Shown here: positions 31,475-40,766 of the stretch, in pieces
How the letters are laid out: each line of letters starts with the position of its first letter
Position numbering within the stretch: the stretch's first letter is position 1
NCBI RefSeq assembly: GCF_001598455.1
Contig: NZ_BCYZ01000030.1
Coordinates: 1 to 50,291 of the forward strand
Origin: Sphingomonas pruni NBRC 15498
GTDB taxonomy: Bacteria > Pseudomonadota > Alphaproteobacteria > Sphingomonadales > Sphingomonadaceae
Direction: 5' to 3'
Length of the DNA stretch: 50,291 bases
Translations under genes and position numbers: made by a program
The notes under the pieces: generated by a model
Told to the model about the DNA's origin: nothing
Database searches by the model: none
The model's input: only the letters and a program-made list of their open reading frames with translations

Positions 31475-32983
31475 TCAGCTGGACGGCGCCCGACGGCGAT
31501 AGCTCAGCGCCTCCGCCACATGGACCCGCCCGACATCGGGCGCGCCTGCGAGGTCGGCGATCGTCCGCGCGACCCTGAGCACGCGCGTATAGCCGCGCGC
31601 CGACAGCCGCATTGCCTCGGACGCCTGGGCCAGCAAGGTGCGCCCGGCATCGTCAGGCGTCGCCACTGCCTCGAGCAAATCGCCATCGGCCTCGGCATTG
31701 GTGCGGGCGGCTTCGCCGGCATAACGCTGCGTCTGGACTTGCCGCGCCGCCATCACGCGCCGCGCGACCTCCGCCGATCCCTCGGCCGGCGGCGGCAGAA
31801 CGAGATCGGCGGCGCTGACCGATTGGACCTCGACGTGCAAGTCGATGCGATCGAGCAGCGGCCCCGACACCTTGGCCTGGTAGTCGGCGGCGCATCTGGG
31901 CGCGCGGGCGCAGGCGAGCGACGCATCGCCGAGATGCCCGCACCGGCACGGATTCATCGCCGCGATCAGTTGCACACGCGCCGGAAAGGTCACGTGCGCA
32001 TTGGCCCGCGCGACGCTGACCGTCCCGGTCTCGAGCGGCTGGCGCAGCGAATCGAGTACGACGCGTTGGAATTCGGGCAGTTCGTCGAGGAACAGCACGC
32101 CGAGATGCGCCATGCTGACTTCGCCCGGCCGCACCTTGAGCCCGCCGCCGACCAGAGCGGCCATCGACGCCGAATGATGCGGGGCGCGATAAGGCCGGGT
32201 CCGCGTAATCCGTCCGCCGTCGAGCGTGCCGGCAACCGATTGGACCATCGACACTTCGAGTGCCTCGGCGGGGTCGAGCGGCGGCAGGATGCCCGGCAGG
32301 CACGAGGCCATCAGTGACTTGCCCGCGCCCGGCGGGCCAATCATCAATAGATTGTGCGCACCCGCCGCGGCGATTTCGAGCGCGCGCTTGGCGGTTTCCT
32401 GCCCTTTGACTTGCCGCAGATCGGGGCCGGCGGTCGGTTCCGCAGCCTCGCCGGGTTGCGGCGGGCCGATCAGCTGATTGCCCTTGAGGTGATTGAGCAG
32501 GCCGATCAGGTCGGGCGCGGCGATTACGTCGATCGATCCCGCCCAGGCCGCTTCCGCGCCCTGCGCCGCCGGGCAGACCAGCCCCTTGCCCTCGCTCGAC
32601 GCATGGAGCGCGGCGAGCAGGACGCCCGGCGACGGCGCGATACGGCCGTTCAGCCCGAGTTCGCCGACCACGACCAATTCGCTCAGCGTCTCGGCATCGA
32701 CCACCCCCATCGCCCCGAGCAGGCCGAGCGCGATCGGCAAGTCGAAATGCGTCCCCTCCTTGGGCAAATCGGCCGGCGACAGGTTCACGACGATATGCTT
32801 GGGCGGCATCGACAATCCCATCGCCGCGATCGCTCCGCGCACCCGCTCACGACTTTCCGCCACCGCTTTGTCGGCCAGTCCGACGACGATGAACTTGGGT
32901 AGCCCGGGAATCAGCTGCACCTGCACTTCGACCGCGCGTGCTTCCAGTCCGAGATAGGCGACGGTCGAAACGATGGTGGTCAT
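31475..32983 (-). CDS. comM: YifB/ComM-type Mg-chelatase-like AAA+ ATPase
   Basis: A 502-residue AAA+ protein. It has the N-terminal Lon-protease-like fold typical of YifB (VEVQVQLIPGLPKFIVVGL), Walker A GPPGAGKSLMAS at about residue 217, Walker B GVLFLDELPEF, the zinc-like MNPCRCGHLGD motif and the C-terminal chelatase-like domain. In competent bacteria ComM is a branch-migration helicase acting in natural transformation; in others the role is less clear. It is divergent from rpmH across 229 bp. Confidence 0.92.
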   Translation of the reverse strand: MTTIVSTVAYLGLEARAVEVQVQLIPGLPKFIVVGLADKAVAESRERVRGAIAAMGLSMPPKHIVVNLSPADLPKEGTHFDLPIALGLLGAMGVVDAETLSELVVVGELGLNGRIAPSPGVLLAALHASSEGKGLVCPAAQGAEAAWAGSIDVIAAPDLIGLLNHLKGNQLIGPPQPGEAAEPTAGPDLRQVKGQETAKRALEIAAAGAHNLLMIGPPGAGKSLMASCLPGILPPLDPAEALEVSMVQSVAGTLDGGRITRTRPYRAPHHSASMAALVGGGLKVRPGEVSMAHLGVLFLDELPEFQRVVLDSLRQPLETGTVSVARANAHVTFPARVQLIAAMNPCRCGHLGDASLACARAPRCAADYQAKVSGPLLDRIDLHVEVQSVSAADLVLPPPAEGSAEVARRVMAARQVQTQRYAGEAARTNAEADGDLLEAVATPDDAGRTLLAQASEAMRLSARGYTRVLRVARTIADLAGAPDVGRVHVAEALSYRRRAPSS

Positions 32984-33060
32984 GCAGGCTCCCTTGCCCC
33001 TGCTTAGCCTGCTATCCCGCCGGCGCGATTGGGATTATCGCCATTTTGGCGCCATCTCAC

Positions 33061-33082
33061 GTGTCTTGTATCGCCAAGACAC
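33061..33082. promoter_or_regulatory. Interrupted palindrome in the comM/rpmH gap
   Basis: Perfect 8-bp arms GTGTCTTG (33061-33068) and CAAGACAC (33075-33082) around 6 bp. It lies 40 bp upstream of the likely rpmH promoter, between two divergent genes. The size and spacing suit a dimeric regulator, but no candidate protein is implied. Confidence 0.4.
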
Positions 33083-33121
33083 CGTTCCCATCTCCGCGCC
33101 ATGCCGGCTGACCGTTCCGCG

Positions 33122-33150
33122 TTGACTTCGGCCGCGCTCTCGCTTAAGCG
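33122..33150 (+). promoter_or_regulatory. Candidate promoter of the rpmH block
   Basis: TTGACT at 33122-33127 and TAAGCG at 33145-33150 with 17-bp spacing. The -35 is near consensus; the -10 is poor at its last three bases. It stands about 60 bp before rpmH. Confidence 0.45.
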
Positions 33151-33212
33151 CCCACCCCACAAGGCCGTCCCTGTGGCGGCCCTTTTCAATTTCGACGTAC
33201 AGGGAATGAACG

Positions 33213-33347
33213 ATGAAGCGGACTTTTCAGCCGAGCAACCTGGTGCGTGCGCGCCGGCACGGCTTCCGCGCGCGGATGGCGACGGTGGGCGGACGCAATG
33301 TGATCCGTGCGCGTCGCAATCGCGGCCGCAAGAAGCTGTCGGCGTAA
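33213..33347 (+). CDS. rpmH: 50S ribosomal protein L34
   Basis: A 44-residue basic protein beginning [20 protein letters not shown] and ending RGRKKLSA, the universal L34 sequence. It is a late-assembling large-subunit protein. An AGGGA stands 7 nt before the ATG. It opens the conserved block rpmH-rnpA-yidD-yidC-engB. The whole gene lies inside an open frame that continues into rnpA in another reading frame, with an in-frame ATG only 7 nt upstream at 33206. Confidence 0.97.
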   Translation: MKRTFQPSNLVRARRHGFRARMATVGGRNVIRARRNRGRKKLSA

Positions 33348-33361
33348 CACCCGACCCTGCT

Positions 33362-33763
33362 TTGCCGCAGGATTTCGCCAGCCCGCTCCCTTCCGGGACG
33401 CGGGCTGGTGCCGTTTCGGCGCCGGTTGCGCAGAGCGTCATCACGCTGACCAAGCGTCGTGACTTCCTGGCCGCCAACAGCGGCAGACGCGCGCCGATGC
33501 CTGCCTTCGTCCTGCTGGTCCGCCGCCGCGACGATGGCGATCCGGCGATGCGCATCGGCTATACCGTCACCAAGAAGATCGGCAACGCGGTGGTCCGCAA
33601 CCGCATCAAACGGCGTTTCCGGGCGCTCGCGCACGATATCCTGCCGGTCAACGGCGTGGCCGGCGCGGATCATGTGCTGATCGGACGCGCCGACGGGCTG
33701 ACCCGCGACTTCGCGCTGCTGAAGGCCGATCTCGCCAAGGCGTTGGCGAAGGTTTCCCGATGA
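33362..33763 (+). CDS. rnpA: Ribonuclease P protein component
   Basis: The protein subunit of RNase P, which helps the RNA subunit mature tRNA 5' ends. The family core is clear: [18 protein letters not shown], then [20 protein letters not shown] (the RNR motif) and [11 protein letters not shown]. The start is doubtful. No ATG or GTG lies close to the core; the nearest start is TTG at 33362 (133 residues, normal length) without a Shine-Dalgarno. The frame stays open back through rpmH to an ATG at 33206, which would give 185 residues. The stop overlaps the yidD start (ATGA). Confidence 0.88.
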   Translation: MPQDFASPLPSGTRAGAVSAPVAQSVITLTKRRDFLAANSGRRAPMPAFVLLVRRRDDGDPAMRIGYTVTKKIGNAVVRNRIKRRFRALAHDILPVNGVAGADHVLIGRADGLTRDFALLKADLAKALAKVSR

Positions 33764-33972
33764 TCGCGAAAATCCTGATCGCGTTGGTTCGCCTGTGGCA
33801 GATCGGTCCGTCGGCGGTGATGCCGCCGACCTGTCGCTATCAGCCTTCGTGTTCGGCCTATGCAATCACCGCGCTTCGCCGCTATGGCGCGCTGAAGGGT
33901 GGGTGGCTGGCGGTAAAGCGCATCGCCCGGTGCCATCCCTGGGGCGGGTACGGGCCCGATCCCGTTCCCTGA
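33760..33972 (+). CDS. yidD: Membrane protein insertion efficiency factor YidD
   Basis: A 70-residue protein with the YidD signature [20 protein letters not shown] and the closing [17 protein letters not shown], and an N-terminal amphipathic helix. YidD sits at the inner face of the membrane and assists YidC-dependent insertion. Its ATG overlaps the rnpA stop and yidC follows after 27 bp, the canonical arrangement. All three conserved Cys are present. Confidence 0.93.
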   Translation: MIAKILIALVRLWQIGPSAVMPPTCRYQPSCSAYAITALRRYGALKGGWLAVKRIARCHPWGGYGPDPVP

Positions 33973-33999
33973 TTTTTCTGATCGAAGGTTCCTGATCGC

Positions 34000-35706
34000 G
34001 TGAACAACGACAATCGCAATTTCATCATGTTCGCGGTACTCGCGGTACTGCTGCTGTTCGCGTGGCCGCTGGTCATGAACCGGATCATGCCGCCGGCCAA
34101 TCCGCCGGTCACCAAGATCCAGGGTGGCAAGACCCAAGTTCAGCCAACTCCAGGCGCGCCAACCGCCGCCAGCTCCGGCGCGATTCGCGACACCAAGGTC
34201 GTGCTCGGCGAAACCGCGGCGCAGCGCGTTGCGATCGATACGCCGACGCTCAAGGGCTCGATCAACCTCAAGGGCGCGCGGATCGACGATCTGCTGCTGA
34301 CCCAGTATAAGGATACGGTCGACAAGAATTCGCCGCCGATCCGGCTGTTGTCCCCGGCTGGCACGTCCGGCGCCTATTTCGCCGAGTTCGGCTGGCAGGA
34401 CACCGGCATCAAGCCGCCCTCGCCCGACACCGTCTGGGCTGCGAGCGGCAGCGTCCTCGCCCCCGGCAAGCCGGTCACGCTGACTACCAGCAACGGACAG
34501 GGCCAGCGTTTCGAAATCGATCTCGCGGTCGACAAGGATTACATGTTCACCGTCCGCCAGACGGTAGCCAATGGCGCGGCGCAGCCGATCAAGGTCGCGC
34601 CTTACGGCCTGGTCAATCGTGCCGAGGCGTCGAAGGACCTCGACACCTGGTCGATCCAGGTTGGCCCGATGTCGGTCCACAACGGCACCGCCGATTACGA
34701 CGTCAATTGGAAGGACGTCGACAAGGGGGCGCAAAAATTCTCGTCCACCGGCGGCTGGCTGGGCTTCACCGACAAATATTGGCTGACCGCCTTGATTCCC
34801 GATCAGGCGGCGGGCTTTGCCGGCGAGTTCCAGTCGACCGGCAAGGGCGGTTATCAGGCCGATTATTCGCGCATCGCCAAAGATTTGGCGCCGGGCCAGC
34901 GCCTGACCCAGACCAGCCGCTTCTTCGCCGGCGCGAAGGAAGTGCGGCTGCTCGACCATTATACCGACAAGGACGGCGTCAGTAAGCTCGACTATGCGCT
35001 CGACTGGGGCTGGTTCCGCATCATCGAAAAGCCGATCTTCTATTATCTCGACTGGCTGTTCCGGATGGTCGGCAATTTCGGCGTGGCGATCATGCTGTTG
35101 ACCGTGACGATCCGTCTGCTGATCTTCCCGATCGCGCAACGCCAGTTCGCCTCGATGGCGCAGATGCGCGCGATTCAGCCGAAGATGAAGGCGCTGCAGG
35201 AAAAGCATAAGGACGACAAGCAGCGCCAGCAGCAGGAAGTGATGGCGCTGTACAAGGCGGAGGGCGTCAATCCGCTCGCCGGCTGTCTGCCGACCTTCCT
35301 CCAGATCCCGATCATGTATTCGCTCTACAAGGTGCTGATGCTGACGATCGAAATGCGGCACCAGCCGTTCGTCGCCTGGATCAAGGATCTGTCTGCGCCC
35401 GATCCGCTGACGCCGCTCAACCTGTTCGGCCTGTTGAACTTCACCCCGCCGCACATGATCGCGATCGGCGTGGTGCCGATCCTGCTCGGCATCTCGATGT
35501 GGCTGCAGTTCAAGATGAACCCGCAACCGATGGACGATGCCCAGAAGCAGGTCTTCGCGCTGATGCCCTGGGTGCTGATGTTCGTGATGGCGCCGTTCGC
35601 GGTCGGCCTTCAGGTCTACTGGATCACCAGCAACCTGTTGACCGTGCTGCAGCAGCGCGTGCTCTACGCGCGGCACCCCGCGCTCAAGCAAGCGGTGGTC
35701 AAGTAA
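34000..35706 (+). CDS. yidC: Membrane protein insertase YidC
   Basis: A 568-residue inner-membrane insertase. It has an N-terminal membrane anchor (IMFAVLAVLLLFAWPLVM), a large periplasmic beta domain to about residue 345, and the five-helix Oxa1 core starting at YYLDWLFRMVGNFGVAIMLL with the cytoplasmic helical hairpin RQFASMAQMRAIQPKMKALQ and a conserved Arg within. It inserts membrane proteins alone or with SecYEG. A GTG start at 34000 is chosen; an ATG at 34027 lies inside the anchor. A 1-nt gap separates its stop from engB. Confidence 0.96.
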   Translation: MNNDNRNFIMFAVLAVLLLFAWPLVMNRIMPPANPPVTKIQGGKTQVQPTPGAPTAASSGAIRDTKVVLGETAAQRVAIDTPTLKGSINLKGARIDDLLLTQYKDTVDKNSPPIRLLSPAGTSGAYFAEFGWQDTGIKPPSPDTVWAASGSVLAPGKPVTLTTSNGQGQRFEIDLAVDKDYMFTVRQTVANGAAQPIKVAPYGLVNRAEASKDLDTWSIQVGPMSVHNGTADYDVNWKDVDKGAQKFSSTGGWLGFTDKYWLTALIPDQAAGFAGEFQSTGKGGYQADYSRIAKDLAPGQRLTQTSRFFAGAKEVRLLDHYTDKDGVSKLDYALDWGWFRIIEKPIFYYLDWLFRMVGNFGVAIMLLTVTIRLLIFPIAQRQFASMAQMRAIQPKMKALQEKHKDDKQRQQQEVMALYKAEGVNPLAGCLPTFLQIPIMYSLYKVLMLTIEMRHQPFVAWIKDLSAPDPLTPLNLFGLLNFTPPHMIAIGVVPILLGISMWLQFKMNPQPMDDAQKQVFALMPWVLMFVMAPFAVGLQVYWITSNLLTVLQQRVLYARHPALKQAVVK

Positions 35707-35707
35707 C

Positions 35708-36346
35708 GTGAGCGAGTTCGACGAGGACGCGATCGAGGCGGCGCGCAAGATTTTCGCCGGCCCGGTCGCGTTTCTCAAATCCGCCCCGGCGCTCGAACAT
35801 CTGCCCGATCCGGTGGTGCCCGAAATCGCGTTCGCCGGCCGGTCGAACGTCGGCAAGTCGTCGCTGCTCAACAAGCTGACCAACCGCAACGCGCTGGCGC
35901 GTACATCGAACACGCCGGGCCGGACGCAGGAGCTCAACTTCTTCGACGTGGGCGAGCCCCTCGCCTTCCGGCTGGTCGACATGCCCGGCTATGGCTTCGC
36001 CAAGGCGCCCAAGGATGTCGTCAGGAAGTGGCGGTATCTGGTCAACGACTTCCTGCGCGGGCGCCAGGCGCTCAAGCGTGCCTTGGTGCTGATCGACGCG
36101 CGGCATGGCATCAAGGATGTCGATCGCGAGATAATGGACATGCTCGACAAGGCGGCGGTGAGCTATCGCTTAGTCCTGACCAAGGCCGACAAGATCAAGC
36201 CGACCGAGCTGGAAAAGGTGTCCGCCGAAACCGCCGAGGAAGCGCGCAAGCGCCCCGCCGCACACCCCGACATCCTGTCTACCTCGAGCGAGACCGGGCT
36301 CGGCATGCCCGAATTGCGCGCCGCGGTGATCGAGGCGCTCGGCTAG
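35708..36346 (+). CDS. engB: Ribosome biogenesis GTP-binding protein EngB (YihA/YsxC)
   Basis: A 212-residue TRAFAC-class GTPase needed for late 50S assembly. G1 is GRSNVGKSSLLN near residue 44, the G2 Thr lies in TSNTPGRTQE, G3 is DMPGYGFAKAP, G4 is TKADK, and G5 is near STSSETG. Length is normal. The GTG start is one base after the yidC TAA, so translation is probably coupled. It closes the rpmH block; the next gene begins 53 bp later with its own leader. Confidence 0.95.
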   Translation: MSEFDEDAIEAARKIFAGPVAFLKSAPALEHLPDPVVPEIAFAGRSNVGKSSLLNKLTNRNALARTSNTPGRTQELNFFDVGEPLAFRLVDMPGYGFAKAPKDVVRKWRYLVNDFLRGRQALKRALVLIDARHGIKDVDREIMDMLDKAAVSYRLVLTKADKIKPTELEKVSAETAEEARKRPAAHPDILSTSSETGLGMPELRAAVIEALG

Positions 36347-36399
36347 CTTTCCCGCGCCGGCCTTCCTAAGGATCGCGCAAACCGATCCGGGGAGCATCA

Positions 36400-37752
36400 A
36401 TGAAAAATATCAGTCTGGTCGCGGCGCTGGCGCTCGCCTTGTTGCCGGCGGTTCCTGCCGCATCGCGCGACAAGGCGCCGCCGACGATCAACCGCGATCG
36501 AGTCCTCGCCGAAGAGACATTGCTCGCCGGGCCTGGCTTGCGCGGACGCGGCAGCGCTACCGCCGACGAGGCGATCGCCGCCGGCTATGTCGCTTCGTTG
36601 TTTCGCGATTGCGGATTGCGCCGGGCGCCCGGAATGGAGTCCTATCTCCAGACCGCGCCGCTGACCCGCCGCGCGATCGCCGGCCCGCCGGTCCTGACCG
36701 TCGACGGCAAGCTGGTGGCGGGTGTCAACCTGTTGCTGACGGGCGGAGGGGCCGCGGGCGGCAAGGCAGTTATCGTGACGCGCCCCGATGGCGACATTCC
36801 CGCGGCCGACGTGATCGTCTATACCGGACCGGCCGACGATCTGATGGCTTTCGCCCGCAAGCTGCGCGGCAAAGGGATCAAATTGCTGCTGACCGCCGAG
36901 AGCGATGCCAGCCGCAAATTCCTGGCCATGATCGGCGGCAAGCCGTCCTTGCCGACGACGATCGAGGGCACGCCGAGCCGCCGTCCGCCGATGACGATCG
37001 CGACAATTCCCGCCGACGCACTGGCCGGTATCGCGGCAGGCGCCGAGATATCGATCCATGTTCCGATCGAAACTACCAAGGCGACCACCACCAATGCGAT
37101 CGGCTATCTGCCGGGCACCGATCCCAAGGCAGGCGTGATCCTGTTGTCGGCGCATCTCGATCACCTCGGCGTGCGGCCGGACGGCATTGTCATGCCCGGC
37201 GCCAATGACGATGCTTCCGGCACCGTTGCCGTCATCGAACTCGCGCGCGCCTTCGCCGCGATGGGGCGGCAGAAGCGCGGCATCCTGTTCGTCGCTTATG
37301 GCAGCGAGGAGATTGGCGGGCTCGGCTCGACCTGGTTCGGCGAACATCCGCCGGTGCCGCTGAGCGAGCTGGTCGCCAATATCGAGTTCGAGATGATCGG
37401 CGCACAGGACCCCAAATTGCCCAAGGGATCCCTGATGATGACCGGCTCCGAACGCTCCAACCTGTTCGACATGATGAAGAGCCGGGGCGCGCTGATCGCG
37501 GCCGACCCTTATCCCGACCAGCATTTCTTCGAACGCTCGGACAATTATTCGCTCGCGCTCAAGGGGATCGTCGCTCACACTTTCTCGGGCTGGGCGGTGG
37601 TGCCGACCTATCACCAGCCGACCGACACCGTCGAGAATCTCGACATCGACTATATGACCAACGCGATCCGCTCGCTGGTCGCGCCGGTCAGCCTGCTTGC
37701 GAGCGGTGGCTTCAAACCGGAATGGAAAGCGGAGGGCCGGCCGAAACCCTGA
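36400..37752 (+). CDS. Secreted M28-family zinc aminopeptidase
   Basis: A 450-residue metallopeptidase with signal peptide ISLVAALALALLPAVPAAS. The two-zinc site of M28 is complete: His-x-Asp in LLSAHLDHLG, Asp in GANDDASGT, the Glu-Glu pair in YGSEEIGGLGS, Asp/Glu near IEFEMIG, and the final His in VPTYHQPTDT. A PA-like insert lies before the catalytic part. It should release N-terminal amino acids from peptides in the periplasm or outside. GGGGAG stands 6-11 nt before the ATG. It is probably monocistronic. Confidence 0.9.
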   Translation: MKNISLVAALALALLPAVPAASRDKAPPTINRDRVLAEETLLAGPGLRGRGSATADEAIAAGYVASLFRDCGLRRAPGMESYLQTAPLTRRAIAGPPVLTVDGKLVAGVNLLLTGGGAAGGKAVIVTRPDGDIPAADVIVYTGPADDLMAFARKLRGKGIKLLLTAESDASRKFLAMIGGKPSLPTTIEGTPSRRPPMTIATIPADALAGIAAGAEISIHVPIETTKATTTNAIGYLPGTDPKAGVILLSAHLDHLGVRPDGIVMPGANDDASGTVAVIELARAFAAMGRQKRGILFVAYGSEEIGGLGSTWFGEHPPVPLSELVANIEFEMIGAQDPKLPKGSLMMTGSERSNLFDMMKSRGALIAADPYPDQHFFERSDNYSLALKGIVAHTFSGWAVVPTYHQPTDTVENLDIDYMTNAIRSLVAPVSLLASGGFKPEWKAEGRPKP

Positions 37753-37819
37753 GGTTCGGGCTTGCGTCCATCCCGCCCCGGCTTACATACCGGACAATCG
37801 AAAAATCTGGGAGGATGGA

Positions 37820-38950
37820 ATGACCGCATCGACCAAGGGCCTCGAACTGCGTTCGCTGGTGTCCGACGGCAAGCTCGAATTGTCGCTGGCCGAGGTCGAA
37901 TTGTCACCGCCTGGACCCGGGGAGGTTATCGTCCGGATCGAGGCTGCGCCGATCAATCCTTCCGACCTGGGCCTGCTGACCGGCCCGGCCGACCTCGCCA
38001 CGCTCGAACAAGGCGGTACCGCCGATCGTCCCGTGCTGACGGCCAGCATACCGGAGCAGCGCATGCCGATGGTGCGAGCGCGGCTCAACGAATCGATGCC
38101 CGTCGGCAATGAAGGCGCCGGCACGGTGATCGCCGCCGGCGACGGCGCCGAGGAACTGATCGGCAAGATGGTCGCGGTGATCGGCGGCGGTATGTACACG
38201 CAATATCGCAAGGCGCGGCTGACCGACCTGCTGCCCTTCCCCGACGGCATAACCGCGCGCGAGGGCGCGTCGGCCTTCGTCAATCCGCTGACCGCGCTGG
38301 CAATGGTCGAGACGATGCGCGCCGAGGGGTATACCGCCCTGGTCCATACTGCCGCTGCTTCCAATCTCGGCCAGATGCTCAACCGCATCTGCATCGCCGA
38401 TGGCGTGAGCCTGGTGAATATCGTCCGTTCGGCCGAGCAGGCGAAGATCCTGCACGATATCGGCGCCAAATATGTGGTCGATTCGACATCGGAGAATTTC
38501 CGCGACGAGTTGGTCGATGCGCTTGCCGAGACCGGCGCGACCCTGGCGTTCGACGCGATCGGCGGCGGCAAGCTGGCCGGCCAGATCCTCGCGGCGATGG
38601 AAGTGGCCGCCAATCGCAACGCGACGAGCTATAGCCGCTATGGTTCGAATACCCATAAGCAGGTCTATATCTATGGCCGGCTTGACCTCGGGCCGACCTT
38701 GATCGGCCCCGATGTCGGATTTGCCTGGGGCGTCGGCGGCTTCCTGCTCACGCCGTTCCTGATGAAGGCCGGCGCCGAGGTGGTCGGCCGCATGCGCGCG
38801 CGCGTCGCCGCCGAAATCCGCACGACCTTTGCCAGCCACTACACCGCGGAAATCTCGCTCGCGGAAGCGCTCGATAAGGACATTCTGCTCGCCTACAGCG
38901 CGAAGAAGACCGGCGAGAAATATCTGATCGTCCCGACTGCGACCGGCTGA
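37820..38950 (+). CDS. MDR-superfamily NAD(P)-dependent dehydrogenase/reductase
   Basis: A 376-residue medium-chain dehydrogenase/reductase. The N-terminal GroES-like half has VRIEAAPINPSDLGLLTG and NEGAGTVIAAG; the Rossmann half begins HTAAASNLGQMLNRIC and VDSTSENFRDEL. The Cys/His zinc ligands of alcohol dehydrogenases are not seen, so it is nearer to quinone oxidoreductases or enoyl reductases. The start at 37820 has GGAGG 6 nt upstream; the frame extends back 41 codons into the previous gene without support. The substrate is unknown. Confidence 0.85.
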   Translation: MTASTKGLELRSLVSDGKLELSLAEVELSPPGPGEVIVRIEAAPINPSDLGLLTGPADLATLEQGGTADRPVLTASIPEQRMPMVRARLNESMPVGNEGAGTVIAAGDGAEELIGKMVAVIGGGMYTQYRKARLTDLLPFPDGITAREGASAFVNPLTALAMVETMRAEGYTALVHTAAASNLGQMLNRICIADGVSLVNIVRSAEQAKILHDIGAKYVVDSTSENFRDELVDALAETGATLAFDAIGGGKLAGQILAAMEVAANRNATSYSRYGSNTHKQVYIYGRLDLGPTLIGPDVGFAWGVGGFLLTPFLMKAGAEVVGRMRARVAAEIRTTFASHYTAEISLAEALDKDILLAYSAKKTGEKYLIVPTATG

Positions 38951-39280
38951 TCGCCGCTCACCGGCGCAGGCCAACATCGTCCATCCATCGACCGCCGCGC
39001 GTCGTGAACGGCGCGTGCCGTTCGTGCGCGCGATCGGCGTCGCGCGGAGCTCGCTGTTGCGCGACTGCCCAACCTCCTACCGCTGCACAATACCGACCAA
39101 CTGTACCAAGCAGCTGATCTGTATCGATAAAATGAAAATCCCTCGTCCTCGCTGGAGGCCGCATGACCCCGCAAGTGCCAATAGGAAGGGATCAAAATCG
39201 CCCATCCAGCATTGAGCAATATCAACTCGTAACGGACGCGATACCGTTAATGTCCGATTTTTGCGAATGATGGAGTTTCG
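38951..39280. other. Intergenic region before the KaiC-like gene
   Basis: 330 bp with no supported gene. It is less GC-rich than its surroundings over the last 150 bp, as promoters often are. It holds an interrupted palindrome at 39230-39249 listed separately. No terminator of the preceding gene is obvious. Confidence 0.5.
39230..39249. promoter_or_regulatory. Interrupted palindrome upstream of the KaiC-like gene
   Basis: TAACGG and CCGTTA frame 8 bp (TAACGGACGCGATACCGTTA), ending 31 bp before the ATG at 39281. Such a site suits a dimeric regulator, or could overlap the promoter; no regulator gene is beside it. Confidence 0.4.
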
Positions 39281-40759
39281 ATGGGAAATTGTGCAACCGG
39301 CGTCGCCGGCCTGGACGAAATCCTTGCCGGCGGCCTAGCTAAGGGCAGGTTATTTCTTGTCGAGGGCAGCCCGGGTACCGGCAAGACCACCCTCGCCAGC
39401 CAGTTTCTCATGGCCGGTGCGGAGCAGGGTGAAAAGGTACTCTACATCACCTTGTCGGAGACCGAGGAGGAACTGCGCGACGGCGCCGCGTCGCATGGCT
39501 GGACCTTCCCGGAGAACTTCGAGGTTTTCGAGCTGGTCCCGCCCGAAAGCTTGCTCAACGACGAACAGCAGCAAAGCCTGCTCTACTCATCCGATCTCGA
39601 GCTCGGTGAGACGACGAGGCGGATTTTTGAGGTGTTCGAACGCTTGCAGCCGGCGCGGGTGGTACTCGACAGCCTGTCCGAAATCCGCCTGCTCGCACAG
39701 AGCTCACTGCGTTATCGCCGCCAAATCCTTGCGCTGAAACATTATTTTTCGCACAACGATGCGACCGTGATGATGCTCGACGACCTAACCGCCGACGTCA
39801 TGGACAAGACCGTGCACAGCGTTGCGCATGCGGTGATCCGTCTGGAGGAATTATCCCCCAGTTACGGACCTGAGCGCCGACGCATGCGCGTACTCAAATA
39901 TCGCGGACGTCGGTATCGCGGCGGATATCACGACTTCGTGATCGATACCGGCGGCATTCGCGTGTTTCCCCGCTTGGTCTCCGCCGAGCATCGCTTCGAG
40001 TTCAAGCGCGAAACCGTGGCGATCGAGAATGCTCGCCTCAACGATTTGCTCGGTGGCGGTTTCGACCGCGGCGCGAGCAACCTGATCCTTGGCCCCGCCG
40101 GTACCGGCAAGTCCTTGCTCGCGCTCAGCTTCGTCGCATCGGCGATCGCCCGCGGCGAAGGCGCGGCCATGTTCATTTTCGACGAGGAACTCGGACTGTT
40201 GTTCGAGCGATCGAAGGGGTTGGGCATCGACGTTCAGGCGATGGTCGATACCGGACGGCTGGCGATCGAGCAGATCGACGCTGCCGAATTGACCCCCGGG
40301 GAGTTTTCCGAGCGCGTGCGCGTCTGCGTCGAGACGCATGGCGCGCGTACGGTCGTGATCGACAGCCTTAACGGCTATCAGGCCGCGATGCCCGAGGAGC
40401 AGGCGCTGGTCCTGCACATGCACGAGTTGCTGCAATATTTGAACCGCCAGGGGACTACCACTTTCCTGACCGTCGCTCAGCATGGCCTGGTCGGGGACAT
40501 GAAGGCGCCCGTCGATGTCACCTACCTTGCCGATACGGTGATCCTGTTGCGCTATTTCGAAGCGCTGGGACGGGTCCGTCGCGCGATCTCGGTCGTTAAG
40601 AAGCGGACAGGCTTCCATGAGGACACGATCAGAGAATTTATGATCGATAGAAAAGGGATCACGCTTGGCGAACCGCTTACCGCGTTCCAGGGAGTACTCC
40701 GCGGCGTCCCGAGCATGGTCGGCGACGATGCCGGTCTACTCGACGTGAAGCGAGGGTGA
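39281..40759 (+). CDS. KaiC-like tandem RecA-fold ATPase
   Basis: A 492-residue double-domain KaiC homologue. Domain 1 has Walker A GSPGTGKTTLAS at about 29-40 and the catalytic Glu pair in TLSETEEELRD; domain 2 has GPAGTGKSLLAL near 270 and IFDEELGLLFERS. KaiC is the phosphorylating clock ATPase of cyanobacteria; outside them such proteins work in signalling and stress without KaiA or KaiB, neither of which is present here. A hybrid histidine kinase follows 7 bp later, almost certainly in one operon. Length is close to the 519 residues of cyanobacterial KaiC; the C-terminal tail for KaiA binding appears shortened. Confidence 0.9.
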   Translation: MGNCATGVAGLDEILAGGLAKGRLFLVEGSPGTGKTTLASQFLMAGAEQGEKVLYITLSETEEELRDGAASHGWTFPENFEVFELVPPESLLNDEQQQSLLYSSDLELGETTRRIFEVFERLQPARVVLDSLSEIRLLAQSSLRYRRQILALKHYFSHNDATVMMLDDLTADVMDKTVHSVAHAVIRLEELSPSYGPERRRMRVLKYRGRRYRGGYHDFVIDTGGIRVFPRLVSAEHRFEFKRETVAIENARLNDLLGGGFDRGASNLILGPAGTGKSLLALSFVASAIARGEGAAMFIFDEELGLLFERSKGLGIDVQAMVDTGRLAIEQIDAAELTPGEFSERVRVCVETHGARTVVIDSLNGYQAAMPEEQALVLHMHELLQYLNRQGTTTFLTVAQHGLVGDMKAPVDVTYLADTVILLRYFEALGRVRRAISVVKKRTGFHEDTIREFMIDRKGITLGEPLTAFQGVLRGVPSMVGDDAGLLDVKRG

Positions 40760-40766
40760 CCCGGCC

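Noticed and set aside
33670..35982. 770-codon frame opposite yidC and engB
   Set aside because: Antisense shadow of two essential conserved genes with low-complexity composition and no recognisable domain.
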